From contig PLRJ01000159.1 in assembly GCA_003163855.1 (NCBI GenBank), positions 57,639 through 121,638 on the forward strand: a DNA stretch of 64,000 nucleotides, read 5' to 3'. The notes under the pieces are model-generated. The model was not told the origin of the DNA. It saw only the letters and a list, made by a program, of their open reading frames with translations, and made no database searches. Below, piece by piece: positions 19,901-27,770 of this stretch (positions are counted from its first letter, which is position 1; each line of letters begins with the position of its first letter). The position numbers and the translations under genes were made by a program. This stretch comes from Bryobacterales bacterium (GTDB taxonomy: Bacteria > Acidobacteriota > Terriglobia > Bryobacterales > Bryobacteraceae).

Positions 19901-21563
19901 TCAAGGGCCGTTCGCCGCTAGCGATTCCAATTGGGACTTCACCAACACGTGGGTCGGGGGCTATCCCTATCCGGTACTGAAGTTCTTCCCGTACGTTGTC
20001 GCGACGTTGGCGCCAAATGGGAGCCGCACTTATGGCCAGTCTGACCCTGCCTTTGGCCTTGTTTCGGCAACCGACCAGAATGGCAACAACGCCCTCTCGT
20101 CGATCGAAGGCACGCTTATACCGGTAACGGTCGCGACAGACACGCACGTCGGCGCCTACAACACGGGTGGCAGCGGACAGATTGTACCTGGATCTCAGCT
20201 GACTTACCTCGGCACGCTGACCATCGACCCGCTCACGATTATCCTCGGCGGCCTTGGTGCGAGCAACAAGGTGTACGACGGCACCACTTTGGCTACGCTT
20301 TCGCTGGGCAGCCTTAACGTCGCCAACCTGGTTGGCGACGACAACATCACCCTGAATGTCTCAAACGCCACCGGGTCATTCGGAGATAAGAATGTCGGCA
20401 CTGGTAAGACGGTCGATGTCACTGGAATCACCCTCAGCGGGCCTGATGCCGGCAATTACATCATCGGGAACAGCTACCAGACCACCGCAAATATCACCCC
20501 GGCCACTTTGACAGCTACGTTTACACCGGTTAATAAGGTGTACGACGGCACCACGTCAGCATCCGCGTCTTCCGTCAGCGGCTTATCCGGAGTCATTGGA
20601 GGTGATTCAGTATCGCTGCAGGGTGAAACACTGGCCTTTGCCAGCCCGAATGCGGGAGTCAGTAATGTCTCCGCTTCAAACTATGCGCTGACTGGCGCGG
20701 ATGCCGGAAATTATGTCGTCACCTTCATTCAAAATGGAACTGCTTCCATAACACCCGCCACCCTGTATTATGTAGGTCAATCCGGCTCGAACCGCCCCTA
20801 TGGCGCGGCCAATCCGGTGTTTTCCGGTACGGTTACCGGCTTTGTAGGAGGCGACACACTGGCTTCCACCACCAGTGGCACAGCAGTGTTCACCAGTAAC
20901 GCCACTCCTGCAAGTAATGTGGGCTCCTACGGGTTGAATGGCAGCGGTCTCATGCTCACGACCGGCAATTACGTTCTGGCGCAGGCTCCTGGCAACGCTA
21001 CGGCCCTGACTATCAATCCCATCACCATCAGTATCGGCAACGTGACCCAATTTGCGGGCTCGCCCACCCCGACTTTTACCTTTAGCTATTCGGGCCCAAT
21101 GACTCCCTACCTGCAATCGCTACTCGCCAGCCTGGTCCTTGTCACTAATGCGCCGGCAATGGCTACAGCCGGTAGCTATCAGATCACGGCTTTGATTCCG
21201 GCGGCGCTGGCCGGCGACATTCTGGTCGCACCTGGAACGCTGAACATTCTCGCCAATATCAATAACTCCACAAACCCGGCCACGCCGCAGTCAATCGCCA
21301 CGCTGCCTGCCGTATTGCAAAACCAGGGGGTCAATGCTCCGCTGCCACTGCCGCCATTGAGTGGACCGTCGAGCGGGAACCTGCTGTTGCCGCCCAATGC
21401 CTCCGGCATGTTCCAGGTCGTCATAACTCCTTCGCCCGATTGGACTACTTCCGCGCCTTCGGGAACTCAAGGGAATGCCCTGTCGCAGGCCTCCTTCTCG
21501 GAGAAATCTCCGGATGGGCGCACTACCAACAACAAATCCACTTACGCGGCAGGTGCCCATTGA
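13947..21563 (+). CDS. Two-partner secretion exoprotein (TpsA) with GLUG, YDG and MBG repeats
   Basis: A 2538-residue secreted protein. The start at 13947 has GGAG 10 bp upstream; an ATG 27 bp earlier is possible. Residues 1-34 form an extended signal peptide ending VAQA. Residues about 36-150 form a filamentous-haemagglutinin-type TPS domain (ITINQSTLRGIIDWSTFSIG, VYVINPEGVLIGAGA). A 16-glycine linker occupies 443-458. Residues about 600-1950 hold roughly 46 GLUG-type units (GGLVGxNxGxIxxSxAxG). YDG/MBG beta domains follow to about residue 2435 (NKVYDGTTLATLSLG, NKVYDGTTSASASSVS, YGQSDPAFGLV, YGAANPVFSGTV). The protein is almost free of cysteine; one PCAGC pair lies inside a GLUG unit. Probably a surface adhesin or matrix protein exported by the TpsB encoded 35 bp downstream. 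Confidence 0.92.
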   Translation: MRLVKTNVLWADLAQRWLAVLVAASFLFQQVAQAADPTTVMPTGGAYVAGGGSIKSSGNAITINQSTLRGIIDWSTFSIGQGGTVTFRNGSGATLNKVTGGQMTSIFGSLLSSGSVYVINPEGVLIGAGAHVNTGGDFVSSTLNLPNAAFMSGGALTYQGTSNNVVVNLGSIFSSGGSVFLIGHDVTNSGSINAKGTVGLAAGSEVLIKDSTGDQRVFVEGAAGDVTNSGTIAAAQAELRAKGGNVYALAGNNSVIAATGTANIDGKVWLVSDGGSTTVTGTVIAKNANGLGGSIETSGQNLDISNATVKTGHGGNWLLDPVDLTIDSGAATTIQNSLATTNVTVSTSSTGSSGPGTTASGVGDINVASNIAWSSNSSLTISAYQDINVNSGVTISNSGAGNLTLRADNTSSDTGTVNLNGSSLLDWSQSTGIISILYNPAAGGGGGGGGGGGGGGGGPGLARPFGPHPNFTTTSAYNNPTDYSAHVLTNSSWTAPADHSVSSQFTAYMLVNNGTDLAAIPNTGNFALGTDLDISSTSNFTELGLASQGFTGIFDGFGHTINGLTMAVNDSPLGLFQIVGAGGIIRNLNFTSVNVTDAIGDVGEFGGLVGENSGTIANVTASGVVQNANGPYRTGGVVGYNTSSGVIYNVQSSIVVNETAAQNPSGTTSLGGLAGQSDGIIINSTSSGAVTGNGISNIGGLVGANNGTISNSSASGAVSDNGESPYIGGLIGSNTGTLTAVSASGNVTAAGTGGVYAGGLIGNNTATFSDLFASGNVTAGNGSHTGGLVGNGGAEVDNSYALGTVIAGNGSFAGGLVGFTIYPVTGSYATGNVTSGSGSYAGGLTGWSYSTNISGSYATGAVTAGDSSTVGGLGGRVDGTVATSYAYGAVTAGASSMAGGLVGAAGSEISGSNSTSYVSAGNGSTLGGLVGNDLAAVSNSNATGNVFSSATVTAGGLIGSTLGSVAGSYANGAVTGAGGSKLGGLIGYTNGSVTSSNATGNIDLSSGGGAAGGLIGKADTSSSVSDSTASGQVQGLASYGSLGGLIGLSDAPVTTSSATGNVTGGNATWIGGLIGESHGTVGGSNASGIVTGTTYVEAGGLVGNSFAAISGSSATGAVNAGNASYVGGLVGGSSAAISNSNATGAVTGSTYSYIGGLLGFSNPGAVSGSYATGAVVGGANSSIGGLLGEATDAVTNSYALGSVTGATNGFIGGLVGYTNAAVSGSHASGNVLSAGALNGLNATGGLIGWIDSSGSVTNSQASGSVTSTGSGGSIGGLVGRLFGTATTSMATGTVTGGAYSWTGGVFGEADSPVSGFTDVANVQAADNSQVGGIAGHASATVTSSTASGAIAGGAASNVGGLVGDTNSAITGSTASGNVSGGTGAAVGGLVGDTNSAITGSTASGNVSGGTGAAVGGLVGVGASIISSSASGNVTGTNGAAVGGLGGLTGPVSGSSATGSVSTGASGLGGGLAGIVYGSISNSYATGNVTAADSPTGNGATAGGLAGDVYGNGSNSILNSYATGNVTAGLRDAAGGLAGFSEVTINNSYATGQVQSGDSGLSGGLIAFDVGTVTNSYATGNVSVGAATINNNNGVASAGGLLGITVPGATVTGSWATGTVTGGDYSTVGGLIALANAAVSQSYATGAVTAGIATNAGGLIGITYGAVSNSYATGNVTAGSGINYNNSGPTPLTDAGGLVGDAAGSTATITGSHATGTVVAGDFSYAGGLAGFVQANVSLSYATGNVTVGAYSVAGGLIGGNIADVNQSDATGSVTGGDATWSGGLSGYNGGTIETSYATGNVSAGTSAAANVPCAGCNTSAGGLVGQSFGPISTSFATGNVSALGAGAWAGGLAGGAYTGSNISQSYSTGSVNANGADTTAGGLVGDTQSAVNNTYATGAVTASGVGSIAGGLVGVLDIGTVDYPGAPSISSSYSIGAVSGADTNGGLVGQNQGTADITSAYWDTTTSGQSTSAGGTGLTTSQWLIQGPFAASDSNWDFTNTWVGGYPYPVLKFFPYVVATLAPNGSRTYGQSDPAFGLVSATDQNGNNALSSIEGTLIPVTVATDTHVGAYNTGGSGQIVPGSQLTYLGTLTIDPLTIILGGLGASNKVYDGTTLATLSLGSLNVANLVGDDNITLNVSNATGSFGDKNVGTGKTVDVTGITLSGPDAGNYIIGNSYQTTANITPATLTATFTPVNKVYDGTTSASASSVSGLSGVIGGDSVSLQGETLAFASPNAGVSNVSASNYALTGADAGNYVVTFIQNGTASITPATLYYVGQSGSNRPYGAANPVFSGTVTGFVGGDTLASTTSGTAVFTSNATPASNVGSYGLNGSGLMLTTGNYVLAQAPGNATALTINPITISIGNVTQFAGSPTPTFTFSYSGPMTPYLQSLLASLVLVTNAPAMATAGSYQITALIPAALAGDILVAPGTLNILANINNSTNPATPQSIATLPAVLQNQGVNAPLPLPPLSGPSSGNLLLPPNASGMFQVVITPSPDWTTSAPSGTQGNALSQASFSEKSPDGRTTNNKSTYAAGAH
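15273..15320 (+). repeat. Poly-glycine codon tract (16 codons)
   Basis: Sixteen consecutive GGN codons join the TPS domain to the repeat region of the exoprotein. Third positions vary (GGC, GGA, GGT), so the tract is not a simple homopolymer, but it is prone to triplet slippage. Confidence 0.9.
18021..18188 (+). repeat. Near-identical 84-bp tandem duplication in the exoprotein
   Basis: Two adjacent 84-bp units (18021-18104 and 18105-18188) encode the same 28-residue GLUG unit (GGLVGDTNSAITGSTASGNV and on). They differ by only a few bases, whereas other units are diverged. This indicates a recent duplication. Confidence 0.88.
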
Positions 21564-21598
21564 GAACGAGTTCGACCCCGACAATTAAGGCTCAAGCA

Positions 21599-23326
21599 AT
21601 GCTCAAAACTCTTGGCAGATACCTGTTCGCCGGAGCTTTGGTTCTGTCTCCTGCCGTGGGCCAGCAAGGCACGGGTGTCGCCCCTTCGTCCGGGCCACCC
21701 ACGCGGCAAAACGGAGCCTCCCAGGTGGTTCCTCTCCTCAAAGGACTGGTCTTCCTTTCCAAGAGCGAGGAACTAGCCAAAGACGGGGTGACGGCCTCGG
21801 GGGTCAATACCGGCGGCGTGCCAATGCTCGGCGACGACTTCAAGGACAAGATGGCCGCTTACCTGGGTCACCCGTTAACCTTCGAAGGCTTGGATGCCAT
21901 CACGCATGAAGTCATCGTCTATTACAGGGCACGGAGTCATCCGCTGGTAGATGCGGTGGCGCCGGCGCAGGATGTCTCCACGGGTGTCATTCAAATCATC
22001 GTGACCGAGTTTCTTGTTGGTCAAGTTCGCGCAGAAGGCAACCGATGGTTTTCAGATGAAATCGTAACGGCTCCGGTAACTCTTCATCATGGAGATGAGA
22101 TAGACAGCCAAAGGCTCATCAACCAGCTGGATGCGGCGAACACCAATCCGTTCCGGCGTGTGAACCTTGTCTACCAACCGTCAAGCGAGCAAGGCTACAC
22201 GGATATCGTTCTGGAGACGCAAGACCGCTTTCCTTTTCGGTTCTATACCGGCTTTGACGATAACGGGACGCCCGCCACCGGACGGAACCGCTGGGACGCC
22301 GGCGTCACCTGGGGCAATGCGCTGTGGCACGATCAGCAACTCTCCTTTCAGATCTCCACGAGCACGGATTTCTTCGGCGGGGCGGCACGTCCTTATACCC
22401 AGCCCACCGGTGCCACCTTTCTGGGGCAATCGCTCGACTGGAGCATGCCTATTCGTGGGCGAGACTCCATTTCCATTTTTGGACTCTTTGACCGAAGTGT
22501 TCCGAACGTTGGCCAAGACTTTGGACTCGTGGCTGTCAGTGGCCAGGCGAGCATCCGCTACAACCTCGCCCTGCGCCGCACCGGTTCGCTCATCCACAAC
22601 CTTGCCCTTGGATACGACTTCAAGACCACCAACAACAACCTGCAGTTTGGCGGAACACAGGTGTCGCGCACCAATGTGGAGATTGATCAATTCCCGCTGA
22701 TCTACGCCGCGAACTTAACGGACAAATGGGGCAGCACGGCCCTGACGACATCGGTTACATACAGCCCCGGCCATCTCACCCCGAACAACACAGATTCTAA
22801 CTTTGAACCTGGATCAGGTCAGTCGGGCCGCTTGCTCGCCTCTTCCCGTTATGCCTATTGGAGGTCGGATGCCACCCGCTTGACGAAGCTGCCGGAAGGC
22901 AGCATCTGGTCTTTGCGAGTTATAGGACAAACCTCCACCAGCAACCTGCTCTACACCGAGCAATTAGCCGGAGGTGGCCCCGATATACTGCGCGGCTACG
23001 ATCCAAATTCGGTGCTGGCCGATCGCGGCGTCATTGTGAGCAATGAACTGCGCTCGCCATCGTTCCATATCATTCCCGGCGAGACGGCTGCGTGGCTTGG
23101 AAACTGGCAGGCGCTGGGCTTCTGGGATTGGGCGCACTTAAGCGCGGTGAGCGATGCGCCAGGCGCGCTGAACAAACTAAGCGCGTCCAGCGCGGGAATG
23201 GGTGTGCGCTATAGCTGGAGTTCACACATCTCCGCCAAAGCTGACTGGGGCTACCAATTGCAGCACATACCAGGCAGCGGCAACCGCGATCAGTTGCTCA
23301 GTTTCGGCCTTATGACTTCTTACTAG
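21599..23326 (+). CDS. Two-partner secretion outer-membrane transporter (TpsB, ShlB/FhaC family)
   Basis: A 575-residue outer-membrane protein that exports the adjacent exoprotein. The start at 21599 has AAGG 8 bp upstream and opens a signal peptide (MLKTLGRYLFAGALVLSPAV). An N-terminal POTRA region follows (YLGHPLTFEGLDAITHEVIV), then IIVTEFLVGQVRAEGNRWFS and INQLDAANTNPFRRVNLVYQ, which is the NPxR-type POTRA-to-barrel junction. The barrel carries FDDNGTPATGRNRWDAGVTW and LLYTEQLAGGGPDILRGYDP, equivalent to the conserved VRGY loop of this family, and ends on an aromatic-rich strand with terminal Tyr. Gene order tpsA-tpsB with a 35-bp gap supports one operon. Confidence 0.95.
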   Translation: MLKTLGRYLFAGALVLSPAVGQQGTGVAPSSGPPTRQNGASQVVPLLKGLVFLSKSEELAKDGVTASGVNTGGVPMLGDDFKDKMAAYLGHPLTFEGLDAITHEVIVYYRARSHPLVDAVAPAQDVSTGVIQIIVTEFLVGQVRAEGNRWFSDEIVTAPVTLHHGDEIDSQRLINQLDAANTNPFRRVNLVYQPSSEQGYTDIVLETQDRFPFRFYTGFDDNGTPATGRNRWDAGVTWGNALWHDQQLSFQISTSTDFFGGAARPYTQPTGATFLGQSLDWSMPIRGRDSISIFGLFDRSVPNVGQDFGLVAVSGQASIRYNLALRRTGSLIHNLALGYDFKTTNNNLQFGGTQVSRTNVEIDQFPLIYAANLTDKWGSTALTTSVTYSPGHLTPNNTDSNFEPGSGQSGRLLASSRYAYWRSDATRLTKLPEGSIWSLRVIGQTSTSNLLYTEQLAGGGPDILRGYDPNSVLADRGVIVSNELRSPSFHIIPGETAAWLGNWQALGFWDWAHLSAVSDAPGALNKLSASSAGMGVRYSWSSHISAKADWGYQLQHIPGSGNRDQLLSFGLMTSY

Positions 23327-23336
23327 CTAGCCCAAG

Positions 23337-26300
23337 TCAATTTACTTCTGACCGATCCGCAGCCTGCAACTCCGAGTCTTTGCCAAGCAGATGCAGAATC
23401 AGCCGTAAGGGCATGCCTGAAAACTCCGGCTTGTCCTCAATGTCAGCGCGAATATCCAGCAGCGAACGCTCCAATAGATACGATTCCAGCAATATTTGCT
23501 GATGCTCACGTGTAGCGGGCATGTAAGGTGCGTCTTTGGCCATGTTCCAGTAGCCGCGTAGATACGCTGCGCAGACGTTAAAGTACCAGAATCGCGCCCA
23601 TCTTCGAAGCCGGGTTACGGCCGCCTTATCCTCCATGCCGTCGCGCTCGAATGTGGAACGTATGGAGACCTGTGTCGCGTAGCCAAATGAAATCAGCATG
23701 CTGGCCGCGTCGCGAAGCGGGCAGCGTTTGATCCTGCGCTCGCTGAGGTGAGCCGAAGGATCGCCGTCGAAATCGAAAATAGCGGCATCGTTGTTTTCGA
23801 GGCGCAGCACGTGCCCGAGATGCAACCTGCCATGAAAGCGGGTCCGCTCCGAGGCAATGCGCTGGGCGAATACGGCGTTGAACTTTTCGAGTATCGCCGC
23901 TTCCTGCTCCAGAACCTGGCTGGCCAAAAGCCGCACATCGGGCTTCATTTGCGAAAACCGCTGTCGAAGGAACTCCAGTCGGCGCCCCGTGAGTCCCACG
24001 TAACCGTGATAGAGACTCTGGCGGTAAAAGTCGTTAAACACCTCAGGAGCGAACGCGGGGTTGTCCTTCATCTTTGCCAGTTGCAGGTGCAGTTCTGCGG
24101 TGCGCTTACCCATGGTGGCGGCAAATTGGAGGAAATCGCCCATTAACTCGACAGTCGAAGCAGATGGGTCCGCCAACACCAGATTCAGGTCCGTGAATCG
24201 CGAGAATTGCTCGAAATCTGGCAGAGGCGTGTTCTCCGCCTTCACCCGCGTCAGAAAATCGTCTATCTCGGCGCGCGTAGCCATCCATGCATTGCCCTTA
24301 TTGGGTACGAAACCGTGCAGAATTGCCAGCGTAGTGCTTTTTCCCAGGTCTGATTCATAAACTAGCTGACCCGCCAGCGGAGGTGCGCTAGCAAACCGGT
24401 ATGCAGGCTCAAGCAAAGCTTCGCCCATCTCCACCCCGGCGTGGATACCCGGCTCAACGTTTCCCAGAACCTTTAATACGAAGCGATCTCCGAAGCGAAT
24501 GGAAGTGGCAACTTCAGAGGGCAGCACCTCCGGAGTAAGATCGGGATGCGTAGCGCCCCACAATTTCCGGAACTCACGATTGCGGCTGGCGACGAGCGAA
24601 CCATGGCGTCCGGCGTGGCGCTTGCGGCGTGCGAATGACTCAAGCAAGGTAGTCGCGAATTCCGGATTGTCCGAGGCGCTATACAGGAATGCATTCTTTC
24701 CGTCAGACGCCCGCACTTCAGCCATGAACGAGTAGGGATGCGCCTCACGAACGGCCTTTACATCCTCCTCGCTGCCGCAGCCCACCGGCAGCAGATACGT
24801 TTCCGGATCCCCTGATGTGAACTCCGCGCGCACAAAGATCAATTGAAAACGCTGCGCGACGATGGGAATGATTTCTGTTATTTCCAAGGAGCGGAAACGG
24901 CGATCGTTTGATCGAAACCAGGGACGAGCCTGCAGATACTTAGGAAGAACGGAGGCGATACTGGCGCTAATATTCTCTTCCCATATGTTGGCGAGGCTTG
25001 GTACGAACACCACCGGCAGCCGAAGTTCACCGGTTCGAGGTTGTTGCACGGTGACGGGAACTGGCACCTCGTGTTTTTCAAGCGAAAACCAGAAGAAGGA
25101 ATTGGGACCGAGAGTGAGCGTGTAGGCCGAATCAGAGACAACCGGAAAATCGGTCCTGCCAAACATCTCCACCGGCGTGTACCCTGCGAACCCCTTCAGA
25201 TCCAGTTGCACGGCTTGTGAAAATCTGGAGAGGTTGGCTACTACCAGGATTACTTCTTCTTCATAGCGGCGCACGTAAGCCAGAACTCGCTGGTTCGAGG
25301 GTTGCAGAAACTCCAGGGTTCCACGCCCAAAGGCTTTAAACTTCCTGCGAAGAGCAATGAGCCGTTTGGTCCAGTTGAGTAGCGAGGTAGAGTTCTCATT
25401 CTGCGACTCAACATTCACGGCTTCGTAGTGATAAGCGGGATCGATGTTAACCGGCAGGTAAAGTTTCTGTGGATTTGCCGATGAAAACCCTGCGTTCCGA
25501 TCCGGATTCCACTGCATGGGAGTCCGAACTCCGTTACGATCTCCAAGGTACACGTTGTCGCCCATGCCGATCTCGTCGCCGTAATAAATCACTGGCGTGC
25601 CTGGCATGGAGAACAGCAGCGCGTTCATCACCTCGATTCGAGGCCGGTCGTTCTCAAGCAACGGTGCCAGCCGCCGTCGAATACCCAAATTGATCCGGGC
25701 GCGCTGATCGGACGCGTACGAGCGATACATGTAATCGCGCTCTTCGTCGGTCACCATCTCTAACGTCAACTCATCGTGATTCCGCAGGAACATCGCCCAT
25801 TGGCAGTTCTCGGGAATAGCCGGAGTACGCTTCAAAATCTCAACAATCGGCAAACGGTCTTCCAGGCGCAGGGCCATGAACAGGCGCGGCATTAGCGGAA
25901 AGTGGAAATTCATCTGGCATTCATCGCCGAACTCTCCGAAATAGGCAACCGCGTCCTCCGGCCACATATTGGCTTCCGCCAGCAGCATGCGATTAGGGAA
26001 ACGTTCGTCCAGATGGCGGCGCAATTCCTTCAGGAAGGAGTGCGTTTCGGGCAGATTCTCGCAGCTTGTGCCTTCGCGCTCATATAGGTAGGGGATAGCG
26101 TCCAGGCGAAATCCATCAACACCCATATCCGCCCAAAAATCGAGTGTGTGCATGACGGCACGCCGCACCAGGGGATTGTCAAAATTAAGATCGGGTTGAT
26201 GTGAAAAGAAGCGGTGCCAGTAATAGGCTTTGGCCACAGGGTCCCAACTCCAGTTCGACGGTTCGAAGTCTTTGAAGATAATGCGGGTACCGTCGTACTT

Positions 26301-26732
26301 GGTAGGGGAGTCGCTCCAGACGTAAAAGTTGCGCCAGTTGGACCCGGGCTCCGCGCGGCGGGAGTGTTGAAACCATTCATGCTGGTCGGACGTATGGTTC
26401 ACAACCAGCTCCGTAATGACTTTCAAGCCGCGGCGGTGAGCCTCTTTCAGAAAGTGTTGGAAGTCGCGCAAAGTGCCGTAAGACGGATGCACGTTGCGGA
26501 AGTCGGCGATGTCATAGCCGTCGTCTTTCCAGGGTGAGGGAAAAAACGGCAGGAGCCAGATGGCGGTTACGCCGAGGTCCTCCAGGTAGTCCAGCTTTTC
26601 GGCCAGACCGCGAAAATCGCCCATCCCATCGCCATTGCTATCCCGGAATGCCCGTACGTGCGCTTCATAAATAATGGCGTCCTTGTACCAGAGAGGATCG
26701 TTATCGCCAGAGCCCAAATTTTTCGAGTTCAT
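23337..26732 (-). CDS. treS: Trehalose synthase-maltokinase fusion
   Basis: An 1131-residue two-domain enzyme. Residues about 12-550 are a GH13 trehalose synthase that interconverts maltose and trehalose: WYKDAIIYEAHVRAFRDSN, VNHTSDQHEWF, GVDGFRLDAIPYL with nucleophile D211, LLAEANMWPED with acid/base E253, and FLRNHDELT with D320. Residues about 570-1120 are a maltokinase: its N-cap (LPVVFVPSLANIWEENI), then a kinase lobe with RTRFHGRLHLGHVLR and AAIFDFDGDP (catalytic HGxLHLGH and metal-binding Asp). The fused form is known to make maltose-1-phosphate for GlgE-type glucan synthesis; no glgE is in this window. It is convergent with tpsB and divergent from the oxidoreductase. Confidence 0.95.
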   Translation of the reverse strand: MNSKNLGSGDNDPLWYKDAIIYEAHVRAFRDSNGDGMGDFRGLAEKLDYLEDLGVTAIWLLPFFPSPWKDDGYDIADFRNVHPSYGTLRDFQHFLKEAHRRGLKVITELVVNHTSDQHEWFQHSRRAEPGSNWRNFYVWSDSPTKYDGTRIIFKDFEPSNWSWDPVAKAYYWHRFFSHQPDLNFDNPLVRRAVMHTLDFWADMGVDGFRLDAIPYLYEREGTSCENLPETHSFLKELRRHLDERFPNRMLLAEANMWPEDAVAYFGEFGDECQMNFHFPLMPRLFMALRLEDRLPIVEILKRTPAIPENCQWAMFLRNHDELTLEMVTDEERDYMYRSYASDQRARINLGIRRRLAPLLENDRPRIEVMNALLFSMPGTPVIYYGDEIGMGDNVYLGDRNGVRTPMQWNPDRNAGFSSANPQKLYLPVNIDPAYHYEAVNVESQNENSTSLLNWTKRLIALRRKFKAFGRGTLEFLQPSNQRVLAYVRRYEEEVILVVANLSRFSQAVQLDLKGFAGYTPVEMFGRTDFPVVSDSAYTLTLGPNSFFWFSLEKHEVPVPVTVQQPRTGELRLPVVFVPSLANIWEENISASIASVLPKYLQARPWFRSNDRRFRSLEITEIIPIVAQRFQLIFVRAEFTSGDPETYLLPVGCGSEEDVKAVREAHPYSFMAEVRASDGKNAFLYSASDNPEFATTLLESFARRKRHAGRHGSLVASRNREFRKLWGATHPDLTPEVLPSEVATSIRFGDRFVLKVLGNVEPGIHAGVEMGEALLEPAYRFASAPPLAGQLVYESDLGKSTTLAILHGFVPNKGNAWMATRAEIDDFLTRVKAENTPLPDFEQFSRFTDLNLVLADPSASTVELMGDFLQFAATMGKRTAELHLQLAKMKDNPAFAPEVFNDFYRQSLYHGYVGLTGRRLEFLRQRFSQMKPDVRLLASQVLEQEAAILEKFNAVFAQRIASERTRFHGRLHLGHVLRLENNDAAIFDFDGDPSAHLSERRIKRCPLRDAASMLISFGYATQVSIRSTFERDGMEDKAAVTRLRRWARFWYFNVCAAYLRGYWNMAKDAPYMPATREHQQILLESYLLERSLLDIRADIEDKPEFSGMPLRLILHLLGKDSELQAADRSEVN

Positions 26733-26804
26733 GCAGTCGCCAGTGTGACGGCGAATGCAAGGTTACTGTTTCTAACGCTGAGACAAACGCTAGGATGATA
26801 AGGC

Positions 26805-27764
26805 ATGACTTTGACGAAGTTTTTGGTGGCGGGATTTCTGCTGGGAGTAAACACATTAATGGCCGCCGATCTACGGCTGGGAATCATCGGCACCGACACG
26901 TCACACGTCACGGCCTTCACAAAAGTGCTGAACGACGGTACCGCGCCCGATCACATTGGCGGCGCCAAGGTCGTTGCCGCCTTCAAGGGCGGCAGTCCAG
27001 ATGTCGAGCAGAGCGCCAAACGAGTAGATGGATACGCCAAGGAGTTGCAGGAAAAGTGGTCTGTGAAAATGGTTGCTTCCATTGGCGAATTGTGTCCGCT
27101 GGTGGACGGCATTCTGCTGGAGAGCATCGACGGACGGCCGCACTTGGCACAGTTCAAACAAGCCGCCGCGTGCGGGAAACCGGTATTCATCGATAAGCCG
27201 CTCGCTTCCACCTTTGATGACGCCTTGGCGATTGCCCGCGTGGCCCGCGAAATGAATATTCCCTGGTTCAGTTCTTCGTCGCTGCGTTACAGCGAGGTGG
27301 CACAGATGGGAAACCCGCAGATGACGGGTGCCATGGTGTGGGCCCCTGGACCGACGGAGCCGCATCACCAACTGGAGCTTTCCTGGTATGGTGTTCACGG
27401 CGTTGAGATGCTTTATACGCTGTTCGGCGCCGGCTGTGAGGAGGTCAGCTTGATGTCCTCAGAGAAAGAGGATGTGGCAACTGGCAAATGGAAAGACGGC
27501 CGGCTCGGGGTGGTGCACCTGGAGCGGCCTTATGGAAAATACGGGGCCATCGTTTTTCTACCCGAGCAGAAGATCGACTTTCGGCCTGACATGAAGTTCA
27601 GCTACGTTCCGCTGGTGAAGGCGATTGTGGAGTTCATGCAGACCCGCACTCCGGCAGTTCCCAACTCAGTCACTTTGGAAATGTATGCCTTCATGGATGC
27701 CGCCCAGAAGAGCAGGGCGCAAGGCGGACGAGCCGTGAAATTGCTCGACACCGGCGGGAAGTAA
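26805..27764 (+). CDS. Secreted Gfo/Idh/MocA-like oxidoreductase
   Basis: A 319-residue protein with an N-terminal signal (TKFLVAGFLLGVNTLMAA), then a Rossmann fold beginning DLRLGIIGTDTSH. It has the family loop GKPVFIDKPLAST, where the usual EKP is DKP, and SSSLRYSEV in the substrate domain. Members oxidise or reduce sugar-like substrates with NAD(P); the signal peptide suggests export, as seen in many acidobacterial and planctomycete homologues. The C-terminal Gfo/Idh beta-sheet domain is short. The substrate is unknown. It is followed 6 bp later by a glycosyltransferase gene in the same direction. Confidence 0.85.
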   Translation: MTLTKFLVAGFLLGVNTLMAADLRLGIIGTDTSHVTAFTKVLNDGTAPDHIGGAKVVAAFKGGSPDVEQSAKRVDGYAKELQEKWSVKMVASIGELCPLVDGILLESIDGRPHLAQFKQAAACGKPVFIDKPLASTFDDALAIARVAREMNIPWFSSSSLRYSEVAQMGNPQMTGAMVWAPGPTEPHHQLELSWYGVHGVEMLYTLFGAGCEEVSLMSSEKEDVATGKWKDGRLGVVHLERPYGKYGAIVFLPEQKIDFRPDMKFSYVPLVKAIVEFMQTRTPAVPNSVTLEMYAFMDAAQKSRAQGGRAVKLLDTGGK

Positions 27765-27770
27765 CCAGCT

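Noticed and set aside
13947..21563. CdiA-type contact-dependent toxin
   Set aside because: The C-terminus consists of MBG/YDG beta domains and a short tail, without a toxin-like domain, and no small immunity gene follows; TpsB comes next.
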